Source: a virus
Length of the DNA stretch: 22,749 nt
Virus record (IMG/VR): IMGVR_UViG_3300025086_000268
Location: 1-22,749 of that record
Reading direction: 5' to 3' (one strand)
Shown here: positions 1-9,500 of the stretch, piece by piece
How the letters are laid out: every line of letters starts with the position of its first letter
Position numbering within the stretch: the first letter of the stretch is position 1
Notes under the pieces: generated by a model
Seen by the model: only the letters and a program-made list of their open reading frames with translations
Told to the model about the DNA's origin: nothing
Database searches by the model: none
Translations under genes and position numbers: made by a program

Positions 1-118
1 CGCCGTTTTCGTCAATGTTACGCCCCACGCCTACAGTGATCATGTTTTCTGAACACTTATATGCATGACTACGCACACCTTCATGGCGCTTCAACATTCC
101 TATTAACTGAATACCCAT
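1..118 (-). CDS. Endolysin, T4-type lysozyme (GH24), 5' part only
   Basis: This is the N-terminal 39 codons of a phage lysozyme that continues past the left edge. Such enzymes cut the MurNAc-GlcNAc bond of peptidoglycan at the end of infection. The visible part aligns by eye with T4 lysozyme: MLKRHEGVR corresponds to MLRIDEGLR, so Glu13 is the catalytic acid (T4 Glu11), and MITVGVGRN corresponds to YYTIGIGH, with Thr28 at T4 Thr26. T4 Asp20 is replaced by Cys22, a substitution I know from other phage lysozymes. No signal peptide or SAR helix is seen at the N-terminus, so export would depend on the holin encoded just upstream. The ATG at 118 overlaps the holin stop (TAATG) and has a GGGAG ribosome site five bases upstream. 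Family assignment is secure, although most of the protein is missing. Confidence 0.88.
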   Translation of the reverse strand, partial: MGIQLIGMLKRHEGVRSHAYKCSENMITVGVGRNIDENG

Positions 119-501
119 TACTTCTCCCGGCTTACGCCCTGTACCTTTTCGTATGATCTCATCGCGCCTAAGCCCAACATTCCCATCATAACGGGTACAA
201 GTAGTGTGGTGTCTATCTCCGGCACTTCGACCCAAATGCCAAGTATGTTTGAAAGAATCGTATTGTATAAAAGACCCAGCGCACACACCCAACCGATACA
301 GGGTCTCCATCCGCTAACAAATATACTATGGTGCGCAGCCTCAACCTTGTTTACTTCTAACTGGCCTTTAGCCAGTTCCTGCGCATGTCGCTCTGCCATT
401 GTCGCAATCTCGTGCGCCAACGCATTCTTCTGGTCTTTGTCCTCAATTACTTTATCTAGTAGTGAGGTAGCTGGGCCTATGAGTGATCCTAGTATGCTCA
501 T
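118..501 (-). CDS. Holin, three-TM type (GTA/Holin_3TM-like)
   Basis: This 127-aa membrane protein is the likely holin: it would permeabilise the inner membrane to release the lysozyme encoded immediately downstream. The N-terminal ~55 residues are amphipathic and charged (LLDKVIEDKDQKNALAHEI, then MAERHAQELAKGQLEV). A GWRPCIGW motif follows at about residues 64-71, then hydrophobic segments near 66-90 and 98-114 and a short charged tail. The (F)xxGWRPxxGW motif before the membrane part is characteristic of the Holin_3TM family described for gene-transfer-agent release. The ATG at 501 overlaps the stop of the giant gene (ATGA) and is preceded by a strong GGGAGG at 506-511, spacing four. The stop overlaps the endolysin ATG. 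Position and motif agree, so I am fairly sure of the role. Confidence 0.85.
   Translation of the reverse strand: MSILGSLIGPATSLLDKVIEDKDQKNALAHEIATMAERHAQELAKGQLEVNKVEAAHHSIFVSGWRPCIGWVCALGLLYNTILSNILGIWVEVPEIDTTLLVPVMMGMLGLGAMRSYEKVQGVSREK
124..128 (-). promoter_or_regulatory. Ribosome binding site of the endolysin
   Basis: GGGAG on the minus strand, five bases before the ATG at 118. It lies inside the last codons of the holin gene and supports translation starting at the TAATG junction. Confidence 0.6.
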
Positions 502-3500
502 TCTGCCTCCCTGTCTTCTCTACGAAGACGCTCAGTAATCAGCCGTGTTGTCCTGCCAGCCTCTACAAGCGCTGCATATTTCTGCCTATAGTCCTCAAGC
601 TTAGAGTTGTAATTCTTAACTCTGCGCTGACGCTCGGCGCGTGACAGTGTTTGGTCTTTCAGAACCCGACGCCTTGCTGCGAGTACATCATTACGCTCTT
701 TCTCCAAATACGTTAACGACAATCTTATTTGTCTAGGATCTACATTGGTTACGTTTAAACCAATCATACGCATCAATGCTTGACCCATAGTGTCGCCATC
801 AACACCGCTAGCTTTTTTACCGCCGCGCAATGCGGTGTTTAGTTTAGATACTGCACCGTATTCTGTGTTCAAAAATCCCGGCAAGACATATTGATTAGCC
901 GCCCAAAACATAGCGTCGGTAAGCTTCCCACGCTTATAGAATGGGCGCTCCATAGCGTTTTCTATGTACATAGGATCTGATGGATTGACTATCGGACGCT
1001 GTGTAAACGGATCAAGATTCTGTGATGCGCCAAACAACGACCACGCAGGGCCACCAAACATGCCCACTAATGAGGTTACATCTTTAACGCTGAAGCCCTG
1101 ATCTTCTGCTGCCTTTGTGCCTGTTGCAGTCTTAACACCAGCGGCTAGGTTTGCTCCTAGGCCAGACAGCGAACCCCAAGGATACAGATAGCTTGTGTCC
1201 ATAAACTGCAAGCGACCTTGCGCATCTCTAGCTGGCAACGGTATGAGGCCGGGATTGTTCCTTAAATAATCAGGCAACGCCTTTTTAACTTGATCGTACT
1301 CATCATCGTCTATATCAAACATCGACATAAACAATGACGGCAGTGCATAGCTAAGGGCGACATATGGCGCAAACTTAGTTGGGTTGCGCAATGCAGTCTT
1401 TGCCAATACTGGTAGAACTTTGTACTGGAACGTAAGGAATGGGATACCCAAGGGGCTTTGTCGCAATCCACGCACAACCTGTGGGACATCAGAGTAATCA
1501 AACAGATACTCTTGAGCCTTCAAGAATGCATCGTCTGCCGAGCCGCCCTGTCGCTCCATTACATCTATAGCTATTGCAGTCTTACCTACAACCTCAATGC
1601 CTTGATATATGTTGCTGGCTTTATTTGCCAATCGCGTCCATGTGTTCAGCTTGAGCCAACCCAACAGCCCAATATCTTTTGCATCAACTGACTTCAAGAA
1701 TTCAAGCATGTCATCGGACATCTGCATAAGCTCTTGATCAGTAAATGATGACTGCTGTACTCCCCGCTTCAACATCTCTGCGAAGTGCTTAGAGTTTTCA
1801 AAGTCATTGTTTCTGTACGCAACGATCTCTCTCGCAGCCTCAATCATGCGAGGAAGAACGCGATGGAATGGTACACCTGACAGGTGAATCAGTATGGCGT
1901 TACTGAAAGTGTTACGCGCAATAGTCGGCGGGTTGAGCGGAACCTTAATGGTTTTCCAAACAGCCGTAAATTTGCGGCCCTTAGACATGAGATTAACGTA
2001 TGCCTCATCGCCCACGTTGAGCATTGCGCCTGATGAAACGACATCATCATAGATCTCTGTTCGCACTAACCGTCCAGCAAGCAGACCATATTCTCTCGTT
2101 TTAGGAACGCGCTTGTATTGATTGCCGTACTGCTGGAGGGCAACCGATATATCCTTATTAGGATCAGTCAAGTATTCCGATAGGCCGCGCTCTTCAAACG
2201 TGGTTATTACAGCCTGTTCCATTTGATCTGCATCATTGCGGAGTCTTGCTGCTCGCTCTGGTTCTGCTGATTCTAGCGCCGTTGCTATGTCACGCAGCGT
2301 CTGCACTTCGTTTATAAGATAAAAGCCGCTGACATTAGATGGCTGTCCGTTCTCATCTGGCGGGCCATACGGAACCAGAAACTGATCGTCATTAGTAGTC
2401 CAGTTCTTGTTCTCAGATACAGAGTTCATCCACTCTATAAACTGCAAGTCCCTTACTGGTCGCTGTATGGCGCGAGAAACTAGGAACGCAGGATCAAGCT
2501 CATTGATTGCGCCCAACGCCTCTTGTGCTTCTGGATCTAAATCTTTTCTTTGTTTGAGATAGCTGAACTTAGCGTCCCGCTTATCCTCAAGTACATGCTT
2601 CAAGTACATACGCGGCAAGTATGACCGCTTGTTCTCAAAGTATGTCTTGGCTGGTAGCAACCCAGCATTCATAAGCTCACCACCAAGACGCTCAATCATG
2701 TCTTTAGCTTTAAACGCTGCTGAAGCTGCCCGGTTGTCTAGCGCTTGAAGCTGTTTAAACAGTGCATCTTCTTGAGAAGGCTCACCTGTAGTCATGTACT
2801 GGTAGATAGTGCTACGCAAAAGCTCCGTAGATTGTCGGTTCTTTGAACCCTTACGGGTCAGGAACTTGTTGCCAATCTCATCTCTAAGGTATTCAGCGAT
2901 CTTAGAGGATCGCGCCACAACGCCAAGGTACTCTGCTCGTGACAGGTAAAACTCTTTCTTATCTGGCATCGCCCTTAGTGTATTGAAGAAGGGCAAGTTG
3001 TTGATGAAGTCTATTCCGTTCTGACGGGCGTTCTTGAATACGCCTCGCAAGTCATCGGTGCCTTTGTTTGTAGCCTCTACGCGATCATTCTCTTTACGGG
3101 CATAGTATATTTCTGATGCTTCTTGCAATTGATCTGATGAGCGCATGTCATCAGTGATCTCAAATGTGCGTAACTGGTTTCTCTGGGGAGATGTGGCAAT
3201 TGCATATCGTTGTGTTACTTCACCAAAGTCTTCTGCTGAAAACTCTGGATCTCTATCCCTATAGTAATCTTGTGTCGCATCGCCTTCGATCAGCGCTGCT
3301 TGTAGGGCTTTTGCTTCTGCCGTGTCTTGCCCTATTGGTCGGCTACGGCTACCAGCAGAGGCAGCAGGATCATCGGTAATGTCAACAATTGTTGCTTCTT
3401 CAAAAGGAATAACATCGCCCATCCCTGTAAGCTCAGTATTTCCTGTTCCGACGTATAAACGCTTATTTTTATTTGTGCGCTTTATCTCATCTTTAGCATT

Positions 3501-6500
3501 CTTAACTTGCTTTCTTGACGTTCCAAGCAGTCGAGCCATTGCATCCTGCAAAAACTCTGGCATTTTTTGGTCGTAAATATTTTCAAACCCACCACCCACA
3601 GGCAAATCAATAGCGCCTGTGGTTCTGTCTTTGGCTTGCCGTATAGCAGGAACATCAAGCAAGCTTTCCGATTGAGCCTCTTGCGGGGTGAGCTGCTCTC
3701 CTCGCTCCTTCTTTGCTTTGAGTTGCTCTAGTTGAGTAATCTTTTCTTGTACGAAGGACACCAAGTTTGAAGCATAAAATCCTGAACTCGTACCCATCTC
3801 ATCCAATACAAGTTTGGATATGTTTTCTCCAAGCCAATCGTTTACGTTGAGATTGATTGCGTTATCAAACGATAACCTAGAATCCTTATCGCCTAACTCA
3901 ATAGTGCCTCTGTAAAAACTGCCAGAAAAATACTCGCCTTCATTACTCACGCCCTCTACTGGCTGCGTATATGAAGCAAGAATCTTCTTTGGTATTAGCG
4001 GGTTTCGCTCTATAAGCGCTTGCGCCATTGACAGCGCAACAACATCATCAGATAGGGCTTCTGAAGACTCGTCAAATTCTGACTTAATAGCTCTCTCTGC
4101 TGCTTCCAGATCAAGATAAGTAGAACGCGCCAACAAATTTGATGTTTTTTGCTTGGCACGCGGATTAAAAAGATCTTCAACCCGCTCAAAAGCTTGGCTA
4201 ATTGCCTGATCAGCATATTGACTTTTTTCTTCCTGCTCTTGAAATGCGTCTTGACCAAGGGGCATTCCACCTAAAGCCTCTGCTTGAGGAAAGGATAGGT
4301 CTTGATTTATATCTAACTCTACTGGAGTAAGTAACCCTATGTTTTCATTAAGCCGCGCTAAAACGTCTTCTTTGAAAAGAATAATGCCATCCTCTTCCAT
4401 TGCATCAATTTCTTTGTCAGTAAATCCTAGATCCTTAGCGCCACCCAGTTCATCTCGGACAACCCTAAACAACACAGAGCCATCTGGGTTCATGGTTGAA
4501 GGCCGCATCACCTTTTTAGGCAATGCATTTAACACCAACCCATCAATGTGTTCTTTTATACCGTTGCGATAACGCTCTACTTGCATCTCGCTATTTGATA
4601 TTGCTATTTGATCATAGCCATTTTTAACAGCCATCTTTGTAAGCATATCCATAGCAAATGCTAGGCGTTGATTTTCGTTTTTAAGCGGAAGATCAGGGAC
4701 TGTTATGCCATAAACTTTATCTTTGTATCCATCAACAGCTTGTCGTACTAGCTGTTTTTCTTCCCTGTTTAAACGGTCAAAGTTGTCTGATGAAATCTGG
4801 CCATTAAGATACATATCTCTTGCTGCAAGCGCCTTCATCTGGGTTTGGGCGCTTTGGTGGAGATCCGACTGAATCTCCTCAACAACAAGAACCATAGACC
4901 CATCATCTAAAATAATGTCTGACACTCTCATGTGCATAAGAGGGTTTCGTATATCTGGGAAGTGACTGTGATACCAGCCGTCTCCAGCCACTGAAGGCAC
5001 AGCTAAAACAATTTCTCTGTAGTTTTGTTCTTGCTTTGTAATTGGAATAGCTATTTCGTTTTGTGGTATTTCTCTGCCGCCCATCGTTGTATAGGCATAA
5101 TAAAAGTTAGGCTGGTCTACATCTAATGGATCTATGCCGCCTTCAGAACCAAGGCTAATTTCTGTTACTATCGAATCTGGGGTTATTGATACGGCGCGTT
5201 CTTCTGTTTCTCGGAGCTGCTGACCTTTGTAGCTATTTTCTACAAGAATTTGACCAAATAACCTTTTATCAAATCCAGAATTTGGATCTTTAATTTCTAA
5301 AGTCAACGCTTTAACAAGCTCTTTACGCTGACCATCAGTAGGTTCAGCAAATACACTGATTTCATTTAGCGCCGATTGAATACTTTGTGGTAGTGCTGGG
5401 CCATCTACAGACTTATTAGGCACGCTGTCGTTAGTTGACAGGTACATCTTTAGTGGCTCAATAACATTCATTGCAAACTTGTTGAGGCGCAACCCAACCA
5501 TTGCTTGATTGGCTACCTGATTAAATGCTTGGTTGTTTCTATCTTCTTGTAAAGCCGCTCGATACGCAGCCTCAGATCCTGTGCCATCACCGCGATCTAT
5601 TGGCCTTCCATAAACCTGTATTTCAACAATCTGCTCAATGTCAGACACATGATCTAACAACTCCTGACCTGATACAGCCTTATCTTGGGGCAAGGTTGCC
5701 AAGAATGACGCGAGCCTAGAGTCGTTAAACTCCTCTATCTTAGTACCTTGGAGTATTCCTGATAGCTGATCTTCGCCTTTGGCGTTCTTTTTAATAGTAG
5801 CCCACGCTTCTGGCAACGCTTTCTGTGATGCTTTGCCCTGCAATGTGCCAACAAGTCGAGACTTTATCTGTGGCCTAGCTTCTGTTACTGCGGCTGCTGG
5901 CCCCTGCTTTATCATGTAAAGCGGTGTAGATGCAGATAGACCTGTCGCATCAAACTGGCTTGTTGCTTGTGGTAAGCGCCTTCCTACGCGACCTTGGCGT
6001 ATCTCCTCAAAGACTTGCTCAATCTCAGCGGGTCTGCCTTCCCCAGCAAATGAAGCCTTAATCTGTTTAAACAGCTTTGCAATCTTGCTGAATACCCTAC
6101 GGAGTCCGGGGTTGAACTCTTTTGGCACCTTGCCATCTACGTCTAAGCCGCGATTGTATAATGCAGAGCCATACGCTATTAGCTCGTTAAGCTTTCGCTC
6201 CGGTGTAAGCCCATCAAAGGCGCGACCATACTCTGTTGCGCCCAAGTGATTGGATACAATGCCCTGTAACCTATCTATGTTGGCCGCAAGATCTGCCTTA
6301 TCTTTATCTGTAAGGTAGTTGTTGTTGTACAGAAAGTGCGTGGCTTCGTGGTATGCGCGGTTTTGTGGGTCAAGAAACCCATCAGCTAATGACACGGCTA
6401 CTATGTTGCCAGCCTGTAATCCCAATGCTTCTTCCATTGGGTATACAACGCCATCAATCTCTACTTCGTTTTGATTTGCTTCGCCGCCCCTACTAGGCCC

Positions 6501-9500
6501 ATAAAGCTGGCTAGCCACCACCAAGTTAGCTTCTGGGGCAATAGAGTTTACTATCGCCTTAACTCGGTTGAAGTCGTTTATATCTAATGGCGCTTTGCTT
6601 TTAACAATTCCCGGCCCATCAGGAGTTGCAGTGACCTGAGTCCCTTGTACAACACCAGTATCTTGAAGCCCTTCCTTGCGAAGAAAATCAATGTCATCAA
6701 GATCAGACATTTCGTCTTCTTGATTTGCAGCCTCAATAAGATCTTCATTCGTTTCCAAGGCATCCAATGCCCCGTTGTGATCTTTTCCTTGCGCCCTTTG
6801 TTCGTTGTAGGCTGCTAAGGCTAGCCCCTGCAATGATTGAGATGCAGTTTTTTCGCTCAACAATAATGAATTAACAAATACCGCAACGTCATTTTTTTCT
6901 TTAGCGCTTAATGCTTTTTGTTTTTTAGTCTGTAGACGCTTGGCTGGCTTTGCTTCTGGCTCCGCTTCCACTACGACTTCTGGCTCTGCCTCTACTAAAA
7001 CCTCTGGAGTCGCATCAGCTTCTGGCGTAGGCACTGGAAAGCCTTCTAGCCTTTCCTTCATGCCAACAATGTTGACTTCTGGTGTGGCTACTTCGGGTAC
7101 ATCAAATTCGCTTCGGCCATCTTTATTAGCCGCCTCACCTCGCTCTTTGACTGACTGCCGCACCAACTGACCCAAACTACGAATCTCTGAGTCAGAAAAC
7201 TCTCCTTGCCCACGGTCAAGATACTTGCGTAGCTCGCCCATGATCTGATCATCTGCTTTGGATTTGCTTCTTGGGTTGCCGACTATGTACAACGCCTTGT
7301 CTAGTTGCGACTCAAAGACAGGCATTGCGCTTTTATATCGAGGCTTAGAGTCCTCTACTGTCTTAGATTGAAATGGCTCTTGGGTTGTTTGCACCTCTGG
7401 CGCGGCTTCTATTTCAGGAGCGGCCTCTACTTCAGGCGCTACCTCTACCTCTGGAACAGCCTCTGGCTCTGCTGGCGGGATTACGACTTCATCTTGGTCT
7501 TCGTCTAAGGCTTCCTCAAACGCAGGGGCAGAGCCGTCTACGGCCTCTGTAGTCGGCCCTAACGCCTGTTTAATCTCATCGGCTTCTGCTTGCCTTGCTG
7601 CTTCATCAGCCACCCGCTGCTGCTCTGCTGCTTCTGCTTTAGCTTTTTGCGCGTCTTGATAGCCAAACGCTTTATCCATTAACTGCGCTTTTTGCGCATT
7701 ATCTAGGTCAGCTAGTGATGCACCTTCTGCCCCAGCAACTTCATCAATCAGCCCCGCTTGCGCCTTCTTGGGAACCCTACCGCGTTTAAACGCTGCCTTT
7801 ATAGCCTTGTCTTCTATGTTGTCGTAGCGCTCAACATCTTTGTCACCGGCTACTCTGCCAATAACAGTGTCAGTATCGTCACCAAGAATACCGCTAATAA
7901 TTGGATCGCTTGCTTCATCTGCGTTCTCTCCAGAATCAATGACCCCAGCCTCTTCATCAGTAAGTTGCTTGTCATTGTTTGCCGTAGGCATGTTGCGCTC
8001 ACGGCTTGGGTTTCTTCTATCAAGCTCCGCTTCAATTGCTTTTATGTCATAGGCTGTCTTTGCAGTGACTTGAGCGGTGCCATCCTCTGCTATGTTCATT
8101 GCTTCTACAGCTTCCAACACAGACAGCTTGCCAGCATCTACATCAGCTATAAGCTCTGGCGGCAAGAACGCTCGTAGCTTCGCCTCCTCTAGCTCCTGCG
8201 CTGTTAGCGAGCCGACATCACGGCCACCAACTTGATAGCGAGGAGTAATAAGATCGGCATCTTTTGCAAACGAAAGCCCTTGATCTTCTGAGGGAGCTTG
8301 GTTTAGCGGCACATAAACTAGCTCATCATCAATAAGCACCTTGGCATCGTCACCCTCTGTGCCAATAATCTGGCCAGATAACTGATTGCCATCAGCATCG
8401 TATACAGCTACTGCCGTCTCGTTTCTTACTGCGTCTTGTATAAACTCATCATCAAGAGGAGCTAACGGAGTAGAGTCCTGATACTCCTTGGTGATCTCTT
8501 TGTCACTCTTGGGGTAGCGAACTTTGCCGCGTGTAAGCAAATCAAATATGCCACCAGCACCCGCTCCATAACCAAAGTCAGACAGCATACTTTCGCCAAT
8601 AGGCATGTCTGGGTTGTAGTTGAGCTTGGCAGCAGTCTCTTGAAGTATGCTAGAAAACGCTTCCTGTCCACCCTCACCGATGCCTGTGGTTCCAGCCTCG
8701 CCTAAACGACGAAGTATCTGGCTCTTTGTGGCTCCAGCTATACCATTAGGTATGCCTCGCAACACCATTTCAGGGGCAAGCAATTCAAGGAATCCAATAG
8801 GAACACCAAGAGCAACTGCAAGATTACGTTGCCCTACGGTGTAATCATTGCCAGCAGCCTTATATGCCTCAAGCATGGCGCTTGATTGACCGGCACCAGC
8901 AGCGCCAGCAAACGTCCATTTAAGACCGTTTAAACCCTTGGCCAACCCAAGCGCTCTTCTTGATGCGTCAAGATATTGCGGCCCTTTAGCGGCTAATGCG
9001 GCTCCTCTAGCCAAAGCTCCTGCCTGACCCAAGCCGGGAAGGGCGAAAGTAAAGATACTTCCAACACCCTCGGCAAGCTTTCCAACCATGCCCTCTTCAT
9101 TTCCAACGTACCGCTTTGCTTCTTGTATGTTCTGAAATGTCTCAGACGTTTCTGGATCTAATGCGTCTTCATACCCAGCAATGTTACTAACCATGTCTGC
9201 CATCGAAAACAGACCTTCAGCCATGCTAAGACCTGTTTGCATAGCACCACGAGCTACACCACGAGGAACGGCGTACAGGCTATCGTCTGTGCCTTCAAAC
9301 ATACCTGTGCTACTAGGAGGCGGCTGAGTAGCATATGGTGAATCAAACGCTTGGAATAAATCTAAGGCTGTTGTTGGCTCAGGTATGGGCTGTGATGGCT
9401 GCACAGGTTGCTGCACAACAGGTGCTGGCTGCATTGGCGCACCAGACGCTATATCTAAGAAACTTCCTTGCTGTACATCAGGAATGTTTATTTGCTGGGG

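Noticed and set aside
7758-8177. Plus-strand open frames, the longest being this 139-aa one.
   Set aside because: It overlaps the giant gene antisense, has an unconvincing low-complexity composition (many Cys, Ser, Tyr, Val) and no recognisable motif. All other plus-strand frames are likewise antisense shadows.
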